Positions 7,970-16,050 are shown, counted from the stretch's first letter. The stretch is DNA of 35,095 bases from an uncultured Dorea sp. (GCA_934295165.1 CAKRAT010000017.1:1-35095); one strand, 5' to 3'. The notes: generated by a model not told the origin, from the letters alone. Translations and numbers: made by a program.

Positions 7970-8824
7970 TTATTCCGTCAAACGTTCTACTGCCTCTACC
8001 AGTTCTTCTTTTCTCAGAATTCCTTTTGGAATGTCCAGCCCGCGTTTTCTGAGTTCATCTGCAAGAATCGTTACCTGCGGCACATCCAGCCGGTAACCTT
8101 TCAATTCATCTACTCTGGAGAATATCTCTTTCGGAGTTCCCTCCATCACAACTTTCCCGTGATCCATTACAAAAATCTTATCCGCATCTACAACTTCTTC
8201 CATGTAGTGCGTGATCAGAATCACTGTAACATTCTTCTGTTTTCTGAGCTTATGGACCGTCTTTAAGACTTCTCTTCTTCCGACCGGATCAAGCATTGCA
8301 GTCGGCTCATCCATAACGATACATTTTGGTTCCATCGCTACGACTCCGGCAATCGCGACTCTCTGCTTCTGTCCTCCGGAAAGCTTGTTCGGAGAATGAT
8401 GACGGTATTCGATCATTCCGACGGCTTTCAGGCTTTCTTCCACCCGCTGCCAGATCTCATCTGTCGGAACGCCCAGGTTCTCGGGACCGAATCCTACATC
8501 TTCTTCTACCACAGTACCGATGATCTGATTATCCGGATTTTGGAATACCATTCCCGCCGACTGCCTTACGTTCCAGAGTTCTTCTGGATTACTTGTATTC
8601 TTTCCATTCACCCATACGGAACCTTCCGTCGGTACCAGAATTGCATTCAAATGTTTGGCAAGCGTTGATTTACCGGAACCGTTATGTCCGAGAACCGCTA
8701 TAAACTGTCCTTCTTTTGCTTCAATATCTACTTCATCAATAGCACGCGATGTTCCAATCACATTGCCTTCTTCATCACGTTTTTCATATTCATATACTAA
8801 TTTTTCTGTCTGGATCATTTCCAT
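7970..8824 (-). CDS. ecfA1: energy-coupling factor transporter ATP-binding protein EcfA1
   Basis: 284 residues. Walker A GHNGSGKST lies at 46-54, followed by FQNPDNQIIGTVVEEDVGFG, signature LSGGQKQR and Walker B CIVMDEPTAMLDP. The Q-loop and the Met after DEPTA are typical of EcfA1 (CbiO1-type), as opposed to EcfA2 (FQYPEYQLF, DEPTAGLDP). It forms the ATPase heterodimer with EcfA2. GGAGG lies ten bases before the chosen ATG. It is first of the ecfA1-ecfA2-ecfT set; ribosomal genes (rpoA, rplQ), which normally precede it, are absent and a cyclophilin gene takes their place. Confidence 0.95.
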   Translation of the reverse strand: MEMIQTEKLVYEYEKRDEEGNVIGTSRAIDEVDIEAKEGQFIAVLGHNGSGKSTLAKHLNAILVPTEGSVWVNGKNTSNPEELWNVRQSAGMVFQNPDNQIIGTVVEEDVGFGPENLGVPTDEIWQRVEESLKAVGMIEYRHHSPNKLSGGQKQRVAIAGVVAMEPKCIVMDEPTAMLDPVGRREVLKTVHKLRKQKNVTVILITHYMEEVVDADKIFVMDHGKVVMEGTPKEIFSRVDELKGYRLDVPQVTILADELRKRGLDIPKGILRKEELVEAVERLTE

Positions 8825-8861
8825 CTGTCGTTTTCCTCCGCGTCATATGTGTTGGAAATTT

Positions 8862-8897
8862 GCATACAGCGATCAGAAATATCTGATCGCTGTATGC
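8862..8897. terminator. 15-bp perfect hairpin between cyclophilin gene and ecfA1
   Basis: Arms 8862-8876 and 8883-8897 (GCATACAGCGATCAG and its complement) enclose six bases. It stands 56 bases after the cyclophilin stop and 38 bases before the ecfA1 start on the minus strand. There is no T tract, so it may be a weak terminator, an RNA-processing site or an operator. Confidence 0.45.
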
Positions 8898-8952
8898 TTG
8901 ATTGCTATGATTCTGCCGTCTTATACTTGTACGGTTACTGTTAGCCTTCTAC

Positions 8953-9471
8953 TTAAGCCTTCTCCGGTTCCGAATACTCTGTTCCCATTGTATCCACAGT
9001 TACTTTCTTCATCTTCTGCTCATCCAGTGGTCTGTCGCTGTAGTCTGTATCTGTCTCAGCGATCTTATTTACGATATCCATACCTTCGATGATCTTACCA
9101 AATGCGGCATATGCACCATCCAGGTGTGGAGCTGCTTTGTGCATGATAAAGAACTGTGAACCTGCTGAATCCGGATGCATTGCTCTTGCCATAGAAAGCA
9201 CACCTTCTGTATGTGCAAGGTTATTTGCGAAACCATTTTGAGCAAATTCTCCTTTAATCGTATATCCCGGACCACCCATTCCTGTTCCATCCGGGCATCC
9301 GCCCTGGATCATAAATCCATTGATAACACGGTGGAAGATCAGTCCGTCATAATAACCTTCCTTCACCAGTGAAACGAAATTATTAACTGTATTCGGTGCA
9401 ACTTCCGGATACAATTCTGCTTTCATAATATCTCCGTTTTCCATCTCAATTGTAACGATTGGATTTGCCAT
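8953..9471 (-). CDS. cyclophilin-type peptidyl-prolyl cis-trans isomerase
   Basis: 172 residues, cytoplasmic (no signal peptide). It catalyses Xaa-Pro isomerisation in protein folding. The cyclophilin signature IFHRVINGFMIQGGCPDGTG (with catalytic Arg48), the SAGSQFFIMH block and the HLDGAYAAFGKIIEGMD block are intact. The C-terminus has a short acidic extension beyond the usual bacterial PpiB length. GGGGAAAAT precedes the ATG. The promoter area overlaps a copy of the dispersed repeat. Confidence 0.95.
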   Translation of the reverse strand: MANPIVTIEMENGDIMKAELYPEVAPNTVNNFVSLVKEGYYDGLIFHRVINGFMIQGGCPDGTGMGGPGYTIKGEFAQNGFANNLAHTEGVLSMARAMHPDSAGSQFFIMHKAAPHLDGAYAAFGKIIEGMDIVNKIAETDTDYSDRPLDEQKMKKVTVDTMGTEYSEPEKA

Positions 9472-9503
9472 TCTATTTTCCCCTTTTCTTTCTTAATTCA
9501 ACT

Positions 9504-9554
9504 ACTTTTGCATCTATAATACTTGCCGTCTGCAGCTTCTTTCAAATGCGCAGC
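9504..9554 (-). repeat. dispersed intergenic repeat, copy 3
   Basis: On the minus strand this reads TTTGAAAGAAGCTGC, then an altered core, then GATGCAAAAGTAG, matching the order of blocks in the copy at 19,568. It sits between the cyclophilin start and the arylsulfotransferase terminator. The palindromic core is partly lost (GCAGACGGC). Confidence 0.55.
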
Positions 9555-9556
9555 GA

Positions 9557-9586
9557 CACAAAAGCGCCGGCAAAAACCGACGCTTT
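9557..9586 (-). terminator. intrinsic terminator of the arylsulfotransferase gene
   Basis: On the minus strand AAAGCGTCGG (9586-9577) pairs with CCGGCGCTTT (9570-9561) around a TTTTTG loop, with one wobble, then TTGTGT. A second small hairpin (9595-9612) lies just before it. Confidence 0.6.
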
Positions 9587-9639
9587 CATTTTAGCGGATA
9601 AATCGTTATCCGTAAAGACTTCGCTATGATTTTTATGGA

Positions 9640-11313
9640 TTATTCACTTTTTCCAAAATAAAATCCATCAAAATTGTACTTAAATACACGATAAATGAAT
9701 TTCTCATAATCCATCTTATATGTTACGATCGCCTTATGATCCACATCATATTCCGAAAATGTTCCCTTCAGTCCAGAATCCACAAGTACGTTGTCTCCGA
9801 TTTCCTGTACACTGCTGACATATCCGGAATAAGGTACCTTGAACGAATCTACCAGTTCAAACGTTCCTTCATTTTCATCTACCAGATATTTATAATACTT
9901 GGAATTCTTTCCATCCACTGCGGAACTTACCTTAAGTCCAATGGATGACCAGTCATAATCCGGTCTCGTCTCACTGATTCCGATATTATTGTCAAACATA
10001 TAAAGATAATACTGACCATCTGCAAGGCTGTCATCTGTCTCATATGTGATCGTATGCTGTCCACCCTGGATTGTAAAATCACCTTTTTTATTCAATACAT
10101 AACTTACATATGATGTATCTTCCCAGAAATCCTTCTCACCGATCATATATGCAATCGACGGCTCATCATAAAGATTGTCCACTTTAATGATCGCAGAGGT
10201 CTCTCTTGAGCTCAACAGAATCGATCCATTTCCCATATACTGAATCGTATTAATATGCATCCAGTCCAGCTCGTCTGAAGAATTCTTCACACAGATCTTC
10301 TTATAATCACCAAACAGATCTTCCAGATCCAGCACCTCTGTCACTCCGCCGGAATTTACATCCAGCTTCAGCACGATATCTTCCACGCTGTCCTGAGTAG
10401 TGTCCGTTGCCAGGATCAGCATATTGCCATTCTCATCAAATACATAATCATGATGCAGACTATAGTTACCAAGCTCATACACATTTGTCACCTGTCCAAG
10501 ACGGTTTACCTGTGCCATCTTCTTTTCAGAAATGCTGTAATACATAGATTTGTCATCAAAGATCAGTCTGTGGCTTCTGTAACCAAGAAGCGGTACCTCA
10601 CCTCTTAACACTCCATTATTATCATAGTAATACATGAAATCCATGGAACTACTGTCATTCCCCAGTATTACATAAAGTCCGTCTTCCAGCTGTTCTGTGC
10701 TCTGCTTCACATCTGTATCAAGCTGCACTTCTTCTTCTCCATACAGACTTCCCATTTCATATACGATTTCCTTTGTATCGGTAGATCCGTCTTCATTTGT
10801 CACATAAAATGTGATCGTATTTTCTGTATCTGGAATCAGACCGATCACCTGAAATTCATGTTCTGTCTGATATTCCTTATCCTGATATACATCTCTGCTG
10901 AAATCAGAAATACTGTCATCCTTCACATGGATTGTATATGATACTTTTACTGCCGGATCTGTTTTAAAATATACATACAGAGACTGTGTATTCGTTCCAA
11001 ATGGATTATATTCGATCAGCATATTGTTCAGATTATAATCCTGTGATTCCTTCTTTGTCTCTAATTCATCTGCAACCTTTTTCTGCTCTTCCACATTATA
11101 GGTCTGCTTGATCTTTTCATAGATCTTTTTCTGTTCTTCATTCATTACATTTTTTTCATTATCAGATTTCTTCTGTTCTTTTTTTCCATCTGATTCCGAA
11201 GTTTTCTCTGTTTTTGTCGTGTTCTCCGCTTTCGTATCTGCTTTTGTGCACGCTGCCAGTCCCATTGCAAGTATCATAGCTAACATTCCTGTAGTCATGA
11301 TTCGCTTTTTCAC
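9640..11313 (-). CDS. arylsulfate sulfotransferase (ASST family), predicted lipoprotein
   Basis: 557 residues. The N-terminus has a lysine-rich start, a hydrophobic segment (7-20) and a lipobox GLAAC with Cys22, so it should be anchored outside the membrane; a low-complexity Lys/Glu/Thr linker follows to ~60. ASST enzymes move sulfate from one phenolic sulfate ester to another phenol by a PAPS-independent ping-pong mechanism. The sequence keeps the spaced conserved residues of the family: LHHDYVFDENGN (His287/288), DWMHINTIQYMGNGSILLSS (His353) with Arg370, and GGQHT with His420, the likely sulfohistidine. The start is GTG at 11313 with AAAGGTGGG ten bases upstream. It is a single gene with its own promoter and terminator. 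Substrate (drug, bile steroid or polyphenol sulfate) cannot be read. Confidence 0.88.
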   Translation of the reverse strand: MKKRIMTTGMLAMILAMGLAACTKADTKAENTTKTEKTSESDGKKEQKKSDNEKNVMNEEQKKIYEKIKQTYNVEEQKKVADELETKKESQDYNLNNMLIEYNPFGTNTQSLYVYFKTDPAVKVSYTIHVKDDSISDFSRDVYQDKEYQTEHEFQVIGLIPDTENTITFYVTNEDGSTDTKEIVYEMGSLYGEEEVQLDTDVKQSTEQLEDGLYVILGNDSSSMDFMYYYDNNGVLRGEVPLLGYRSHRLIFDDKSMYYSISEKKMAQVNRLGQVTNVYELGNYSLHHDYVFDENGNMLILATDTTQDSVEDIVLKLDVNSGGVTEVLDLEDLFGDYKKICVKNSSDELDWMHINTIQYMGNGSILLSSRETSAIIKVDNLYDEPSIAYMIGEKDFWEDTSYVSYVLNKKGDFTIQGGQHTITYETDDSLADGQYYLYMFDNNIGISETRPDYDWSSIGLKVSSAVDGKNSKYYKYLVDENEGTFELVDSFKVPYSGYVSSVQEIGDNVLVDSGLKGTFSEYDVDHKAIVTYKMDYEKFIYRVFKYNFDGFYFGKSE

Positions 11314-11359
11314 TTTTTCTGTCCCACCTTTTCTTTTATTTTTTTCACGGTTATAAGTG

Positions 11360-11368
11360 ATTATAACA
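11360..11368 (-). promoter_or_regulatory. extended -10 promoter of the arylsulfotransferase gene
   Basis: Reads TGTTATAAT on the minus strand, a perfect TGn extended -10. The -35 region is AT-rich without a clear hexamer. It lies 47 bases before the GTG start. Confidence 0.5.
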
Positions 11369-11413
11369 AAAAAATGTGTAAAAATTATGAACTATGGTCA
11401 TTTTTTCCTTTTT

Positions 11414-12037
11414 CTACTTTTTTAAATCGTACACTACAATTCCACCCTTATCTTCACACCCGGTTTCCCACAGTTCTTTCAGATTCAGACGGACTTTTTC
11501 CCCATAAGTAGCCACATCGATCCAACTTCCCTGCTCATCCTTTTCATATCCGACCACCAGGAACCAGTGCCAGATAAAATCTTTATATTTTTCAACATTC
11601 AAGTGCCGGAGCAGCAGATACGGAACCGGAAGTCCTTTATCTATCTGTCCACATATAATGCGTTCTGCCTTATCTGCATCTTCTGTTCCATCAAATTTTT
11701 CCATACGGATCTGATAATCAGTTCCACATTTCTTATTCACATCCGAAATATATTTTTCCAGTCCCTCAATGTACCATTCCGGCTTCTTCACACCCTGAAC
11801 TCTCGGACGGATATACGGCTTCATGATCTGGCTGAATTTTTTATAGGCTTCTTTATCCATCTGTTCCAGATCAAATGGATAAAGTTCTTTCATTCCTCTG
11901 TATTTTGCCAGGTAGATGCAGCTGTCACAGGCTGTTGCCGCCCCGCATCCACCAACGTTCATAACAATATTAGTAAACCAGTCCTGATTTCCACCAAATT
12001 CTCCATCAATCATAAAATAATCCAGTTCTTTTTTCAT
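11414..12037 (-). CDS. C39-like (papain-fold) cysteine peptidase-related protein
   Basis: 207 residues, no signal peptide. GGCGAATACDSC (29-40) matches the Peptidase_C39_2 pattern GCG-x-TA around the nucleophile Cys31; FIWHWFLVVGYE places His157, and WIDVATYG places Asp174, giving a complete Cys-His-Asp set. The middle (50-130) is family-specific and was not recognised. It may cleave a peptide or be a bacteriocin-type leader peptidase relative, but no precursor or ABC exporter is nearby. The ribosome site AGGTGAG precedes the ATG. Related proteins are usually called hypothetical in Lachnospiraceae. Upstream, TGTTAGAAT may be an extended -10. Confidence 0.6.
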   Translation of the reverse strand: MKKELDYFMIDGEFGGNQDWFTNIVMNVGGCGAATACDSCIYLAKYRGMKELYPFDLEQMDKEAYKKFSQIMKPYIRPRVQGVKKPEWYIEGLEKYISDVNKKCGTDYQIRMEKFDGTEDADKAERIICGQIDKGLPVPYLLLRHLNVEKYKDFIWHWFLVVGYEKDEQGSWIDVATYGEKVRLNLKELWETGCEDKGGIVVYDLKK

Positions 12038-12090
12038 TTTCTGCTCACCTGTCCTGTTTTTTATCTAAATGATATTCTAACACAATTTTC

Positions 12091-12129
12091 AAAAAAAAGC
12101 AGGAACCACAGTTATTCTGTAATCCCCGC
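12091..12129 (-). terminator. intrinsic terminator of proC
   Basis: On the minus strand 12129-12117 pairs with 12111-12099 over 13 positions (four wobbles) around AATAA, followed by eight T. It lies ~70 bases past the proC stop. Confidence 0.8.
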
Positions 12130-12199
12130 TTAATACATATATTATATCACTCAATCACAACATGATATCTTTTTTGATCCTGCTTTTCTTATAATTTAA

Positions 12200-12994
12200 T
12201 TATAAGCTTCTTGACATCTCTTCGCAGACTTTCATTGCTTCAATAATAGAACTTCTGAAGCCGAGTTCTTCTAATGTACGAACAGCTTCGATTGTTGTTC
12301 CTGCCGGTGAGCAAACCATATCTTTTAATTCTCCAGGATGTTTTCCTGTATCCAGAACCATCTTGGCACTTCCGAGAACTGCCTGTGCTGCAAACTGATA
12401 AGCCTGTTTTCTTGGCATTCCACCAGAAACTGCTGCGTCTGCCATAGCTTCGATCAGCATAAATACATATGCCGGTGAGCTGCCGCTTACTGCTGTCACA
12501 ACATCCATCAGACGCTCCGGAACGATCTCTGCACGGCTGAAGCTTTCCAGAAGGCTCTTTACATATGCGACCTCTTCTTCTGTAAGGTGCTCATTCGGGC
12601 AAACGGCTGTCATACCTTCTCCTACCATAGCCGGTGTGTTAGGCATTGTACGGACAATCTTTACTTCTTTTCCAAACTGTTCTGCAAGCCATGCAAGTGT
12701 CTTACCCGGTGCAATTGTAATGATAATCTGGTTATCTGTTACTACATCTTTGATATCTGCGATTACGCTTGCATAGAACTGAGGTTTTACAGAGAGGATA
12801 ATTGTCTCTGCTTTTGAAGCAACTTCTTTATTATCTGCTGTTACATTGATTCCATATTCTTTCTGCGCTCTTTCTCTTCCAGGTGCAAAAAGATCTGCTC
12901 CGATGATCTCTTCTGCAGGAATTACATTATTCTTAATAATTCCACCCATGATTGCTGATGCCATGTTACCTGTACCGATAAATCCTAATTTCAT
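12200..12994 (-). CDS. proC: pyrroline-5-carboxylate reductase
   Basis: 264 residues, the usual length. NAD(P)H-dependent last step of proline synthesis (P5C to proline). The Rossmann motif GFIGTGNMA (4-12), VKPQ, TMPNTPAMVGEG, and the C-terminal signature SGSSPAYVF through SPAGTTIEAVRTLEELG are all present. The ribosome site GGAAGG stands ahead of the ATG. Promoter and operators upstream are shared with the divergent GntR gene, so repression by that regulator is inferred. proA and proB are not in the window. Confidence 0.97.
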   Translation of the reverse strand: MKLGFIGTGNMASAIMGGIIKNNVIPAEEIIGADLFAPGRERAQKEYGINVTADNKEVASKAETIILSVKPQFYASVIADIKDVVTDNQIIITIAPGKTLAWLAEQFGKEVKIVRTMPNTPAMVGEGMTAVCPNEHLTEEEVAYVKSLLESFSRAEIVPERLMDVVTAVSGSSPAYVFMLIEAMADAAVSGGMPRKQAYQFAAQAVLGSAKMVLDTGKHPGELKDMVCSPAGTTIEAVRTLEELGFRSSIIEAMKVCEEMSRSL

Positions 12995-13084
12995 CCTTAA
13001 TTACCTTCCTTTTCCAATCTCATATTGTCTTAATTGTTCCGGCGCATGAATGATGATTTTTGATAGCTGTTCTTCATGTGCTAT

Positions 13085-13113
13085 TTGTATACATTTTTTT
13101 AATTTGTATACAA
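13085..13113. promoter_or_regulatory. two GntR-type operators in the proC leader
   Basis: TTGTATACAT (13085-13094) and TTGTATACAA (13104-13113, inside a 14-bp perfect palindrome 13102-13115) are centred 19 bases apart. They lie just after the predicted proC start of transcription, so a bound regulator would block elongation or clearance. Confidence 0.7.
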
Positions 13114-13128
13114 ATCGTTTCTACTGTG

Positions 13129-13157
13129 ACTATAACATGCATTTCAAAAAAAGTCAA
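13129..13157 (-). promoter_or_regulatory. proC promoter
   Basis: TTGACT (13157-13152), 17-base spacer, TATAGT (13134-13129) on the minus strand. This is close to consensus, giving a start near 13122. Confidence 0.75.
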
Positions 13158-13166
13158 CACGCAACC

Positions 13167-13195
13167 TTGAATTTTCTTTGGAAACACGTTATAAT
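13167..13195 (+). promoter_or_regulatory. promoter of the GntR-family gene
   Basis: TTGAAT (13167-13172), 17-base spacer, TATAAT (13190-13195). The leader to the ATG is ~167 bases and holds two GTATATAC half-like sites (about 13264-13271 and 13315-13322). Confidence 0.75.
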
Positions 13196-13223
13196 TTGTA
13201 TACAACCAGATACAATGTATACT
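13196..13223. promoter_or_regulatory. two GntR-type operators at the gntR start of transcription
   Basis: TTGTATACAA (13196-13205) directly abuts the -10 hexamer of the gntR promoter, and AATGTATACT (13214-13223) is a weaker copy. The position predicts autorepression. The TTGTATACAA shape is typical of FadR/FCD-class GntR operators. Confidence 0.7.
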
Positions 13224-13368
13224 TTTCTACTTCAAATGTATCACAATTCCCGGAACCTACACCGTGTATATACCAATAACATATCGAAACAACCGGTGGA
13301 TAGATTTCCACAAAAGTATATACTGAACGACTTCATGAATATATAAAAAGCAAAAGGAGGAATCCGAC

Positions 13369-14010
13369 ATGGCAGAAAAGAGTCCGTCTCTTGCCACGCA
13401 GGCTTATGAGACGATCAAAGAAAATATTATGAATCTTACCTATCCTCCAGGCATGGTTCTTACAGAAGCTATGCTCACCAAAGAACTGGGGATGAGCCGC
13501 AGTCCGATACGTACTGCGATCCAGATGCTGCAGGTTGAAGGACTGATTGTTTCTGATTATTACAAATCCATGACTGTGAAAGAAATTACAGACAAAGACA
13601 TCAATGAAATCTATCAGTTAAGGGAATTATTAGAGGAACCTGCTTTTCATCTTATCTTTACATCCGGCCGCTATGAAGAGTATTCTTACCGTATAGAAGA
13701 AAAGGTCGTACGCATGTGTGCCGCTGCCGGCGATCTGTACGAATGGGAAATCGCAGATACCGCAATGCATATGGAGATTATCAGTATTCTGGATAATGAA
13801 CGGATCAACCGGATCTATGAAAATAACCTGTCCGAACTTATCCGTATCGGACAATACTCCATCCGTAATGGTATGGGAATTCCAAAGACCAATGAAAATC
13901 TAAAAAAGATGGTTGCATATATGCGGAAGGGAAATTACGAAAAAGCATTTGAAATACTGAAAAATGATCATTTCGGCATCGGACGCAATACTGCTTTAAA
14001 AATGCATTAA
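13369..14010 (+). CDS. GntR family transcriptional regulator (FCD class)
   Basis: 213 residues. The winged helix-turn-helix spans ~8-75 with the family core YETIKENIMNLTYPPGMVLT and MSRSPIRTAIQMLQVEGLI. An all-helical FCD ligand domain follows (~80-205), which usually binds an organic acid, often through a metal held by Asp/His residues. AAGGAGG stands a few bases before the ATG. Four near-identical TTGTATACAA sites lie between it and divergent proC, so autoregulation and control of proC are inferred. The ligand is unknown; a proline- or glutamate-linked metabolite would fit the context. Confidence 0.93.
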   Translation: MAEKSPSLATQAYETIKENIMNLTYPPGMVLTEAMLTKELGMSRSPIRTAIQMLQVEGLIVSDYYKSMTVKEITDKDINEIYQLRELLEEPAFHLIFTSGRYEEYSYRIEEKVVRMCAAAGDLYEWEIADTAMHMEIISILDNERINRIYENNLSELIRIGQYSIRNGMGIPKTNENLKKMVAYMRKGNYEKAFEILKNDHFGIGRNTALKMH

Positions 14011-14015
14011 TATAC

Positions 14016-14043
14016 AAAACAGCACAGGCATCTGTGCTGTTTT
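14016..14043 (+). terminator. terminator of the GntR-family gene
   Basis: Twelve-bp perfect stem AAAACAGCACAG (14016-14027) with its complement (14032-14043), GCAT loop, T-rich arm and TTCTTTT after it. The A/T-rich arms could serve both strands, including the converging TetR gene. Confidence 0.85.
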
Positions 14044-14114
14044 CTTTTGAGCGGTATCCTTTTCCATCATCTTTTTTGTTTTCCGATCGGTATTCTTCCT
14101 CATTCTCTTCCAAA

Positions 14115-14705
14115 TTATTTTTTGAAATGTTCTAACATGACTGGCATACACTTTTCCGAATATTCTGCCAGCGAATACTCTCCTTTATTCAGGCACCAGT
14201 CTGAAACTAACGCTCTTTCACACATAGAATAATATCTGACCAGCTCATTGACCTGAACTTCATCCGATATCTCTCCACGTTTCTGTCCTTCGTCGATCAC
14301 ACTGCTGATCAGCTTATAATATGTCCGGTTCTGATCCAGCAGAGATCTGTGTCCCTGCGCCACCAGCTGTGTGGAATAAAGGGATGCCAATAGATCAATA
14401 CTAATCTTCTCTTCTATCATGGAATGTGCTTCATAATTCAGATACAAAAGCTTGTCATAACAATTCATATCCGGATCCATACGTTTCTTTAATTCTTCAT
14501 AATTATCATCCAGAATCATGGATAACGTATTCAGAAGTTCATCTTTGGTATTAAAATAGTAATAAAAGGAACCTTTTGATGTTCCCGATAATTCTATAAT
14601 ATCATCCACCGTCGTCCCATTATATCCCTTTTCATAGAAAAGCTGCCATGCTGCAGATACAATCCTTCCTTTTACGCTTTTTTGATTTTCTGTTTCTATC
14701 GCCAT
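14115..14705 (-). CDS. TetR/AcrR family transcriptional regulator
   Basis: 196 residues. The N-terminal helix-turn-helix (about 12-58) shows the family pattern IVSAAWQLFYEKGYNGTTVD, SGTSKGSFYYYFNTKDELL. The C-terminal ligand domain is not assignable. GAGGAGA precedes the ATG. It converges on the GntR gene and is followed upstream by a TATACT-like -10. No efflux pump or obvious target is adjacent, so its target is unknown. Confidence 0.9.
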   Translation of the reverse strand: MAIETENQKSVKGRIVSAAWQLFYEKGYNGTTVDDIIELSGTSKGSFYYYFNTKDELLNTLSMILDDNYEELKKRMDPDMNCYDKLLYLNYEAHSMIEEKISIDLLASLYSTQLVAQGHRSLLDQNRTYYKLISSVIDEGQKRGEISDEVQVNELVRYYSMCERALVSDWCLNKGEYSLAEYSEKCMPVMLEHFKK

Positions 14706-14813
14706 CTTTATTCTCCTCGTCTCACTCTTTAAGAATAATTCAAGTATAACACACTTATCTTTCAGGTGTATATATCGAATCTTAACGAAATCTCTTCCTG
14801 CTTATTCCGCATT

Positions 14814-15086
14814 CTAATATTTCACTTCAAAACTACTTTCCAGTTCCGGCTGCCTATCCTCTGTATCAATCCAGTCGATCTGAATAAACTGATTACGGTT
14901 CAGTCCTTTCATCAGTTCAAAGATCAGGGCTTCTCTTCCCTGCACTTCCATAACAACAGTGCCATCATATTCATTCTTCACCCATCCGGTCAGATTCATT
15001 GATCTTGCCAGATACTTTGCTGTATAACGGAATCCGACTCCCTGTACTCTTCCATGAAATATCATATGTTTTCTTACATCTGCCAT
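14814..15086 (-). CDS. acyP: acylphosphatase
   Basis: 90 residues from the ATG at 15086 (AGAGGTGA upstream); a TTG ten codons earlier would contain the ribosome site and was rejected. Hydrolyses acyl phosphates. The active-site signature GRVQGVGFRYTA holds Arg20 and the GWVKN block holds Asn38. The length is typical for the family. It stands alone between a TetR gene and a ppGpp hydrolase. Confidence 0.95.
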   Translation of the reverse strand: MADVRKHMIFHGRVQGVGFRYTAKYLARSMNLTGWVKNEYDGTVVMEVQGREALIFELMKGLNRNQFIQIDWIDTEDRQPELESSFEVKY

Positions 15087-15167
15087 TTTATCACCTCTAA
15101 CTATCTGACTGTTCAACCCTGCAGCTCATGCTGTACGTACTTCCTTACAAACGCATGCTGATATAAT

Positions 15168-15204
15168 AATCAGGGTACCACTCTGCGCAGCACCCTGATT
15201 TTTT
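15168..15204. terminator. hairpin between acyP and the HD hydrolase gene
   Basis: AATCAGGGT (15168-15176) pairs with ACCCTGATT (15192-15200). A six-T tract follows on the plus strand, but the likely user is the minus-strand HD gene ending at 15260, where the tract is only ATTATTATAT. The minus-strand loop text contains AGAGTGGTACC, which recalls a T-box end; no specifier domain was found. Confidence 0.45.
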
Positions 15205-15259
15205 ACCGTGATCAGCTTTGATCCTTCTCTTTCAAAATATCTTCGGATTATATATATTT

Positions 15260-15847
15260 TTATTCTATACCTACAAACTCTTCTTCCTGAAGTTTCTTTT
15301 CAACGCATGATGATTCAAAGTTCTTATGCACAAGTCTTTTGTATTCCTCATATGCATCCACACCCTCAAATGCATCTTTCAATGCATCACGGATTCCGAT
15401 ATAATACCATCCAATAATATTCTTATCTTTCATACGAAACCGATTCCACAATTCTTCTCCGTATACCGGATAGTCACGGTCTATATCACGCATATTCGAA
15501 AGCTTGTCTGCAAGTCCTACCATCTGCACCTCTCTCGGTGCTGTACGGATATGTTCAATCGTTGCAGACTTTCGTTCCATCCACGTCTTGGATTTGTCCT
15601 CGCTTTCCTGTGCCACAATCCCCGCAACACGTTCCGAAAATTCCTCTGCCAGGATTTCCCTCGATACACCTTTGCAATCTTCAATCGTATCGTGCAAAAC
15701 AGCTGCACTGATAATCTCCTCGTCCTGCGTCATCGTTGAGACAATATCTCCCACTTCGATTGGATGCACAATATATGGCCTCCTGGTTCCTTTTCTGAAC
15801 TGTCCTGCATGTGCTCTTGTGGCAAATTCAATTGCCTTATTAATCAT
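15260..15847 (-). CDS. HD-domain ppGpp hydrolase (small alarmone hydrolase, RelA/SpoT HD only)
   Basis: 195 residues from the ATG at 15847 (AGAGG seven bases upstream). An upstream ATG at 15871 lacks a site. The HD-type 3'-pyrophosphohydrolase motifs are complete: AHAGQFRKGTRRPYIVHPIEV (12-32), HDTIED (52-57) and GLADKLSNMRDI. The RelA/SpoT synthetase and TGS/ACT domains are missing, so it should only remove (p)ppGpp, as Mesh1-like SAH proteins do. It could instead act on a related nucleotide, which these motifs cannot exclude. A separate synthetase-only protein is encoded at 28025-29014. Confidence 0.85.
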   Translation of the reverse strand: MINKAIEFATRAHAGQFRKGTRRPYIVHPIEVGDIVSTMTQDEEIISAAVLHDTIEDCKGVSREILAEEFSERVAGIVAQESEDKSKTWMERKSATIEHIRTAPREVQMVGLADKLSNMRDIDRDYPVYGEELWNRFRMKDKNIIGWYYIGIRDALKDAFEGVDAYEEYKRLVHKNFESSCVEKKLQEEEFVGIE

Positions 15848-15938
15848 AATGGTACCTCTCTTTAATCGCATCTGGTCTCTGGAGCCGGTTTTCTTCGGCC
15901 TGGTTAGTCATTCTTATATAAATAATATCACCTAAGAC

Positions 15939-15967
15939 TTTAAAAGACAATAATTTCAGTATATAAT
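15939..15967 (+). promoter_or_regulatory. promoter of the SDR gene
   Basis: TTTAAA (15939-15944), 17-base spacer, TATAAT (15962-15967). The -35 is weak and the -10 perfect. Confidence 0.5.
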
Positions 15968-16050
15968 AAAGGAAAAGTTATCTGCACGATTTGCCATCGC
16001 CGGCTTTTTTCAGATACTTTCATAACACGAATGAATCAGGGGAGATAATT

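Noticed and set aside
12188..12206. CTTATAATT/AATTATAAG palindrome over the proC stop as a terminator
   Set aside because: It has a single-base loop and no T tract; a much better terminator lies at 12091-12129.
15168..15204. T-box riboswitch end before acyP
   Set aside because: AGAGTGGTACC on the minus strand is suggestive, but the gap is only ~170 bases, with no stem I specifier and no amino-acid gene downstream.
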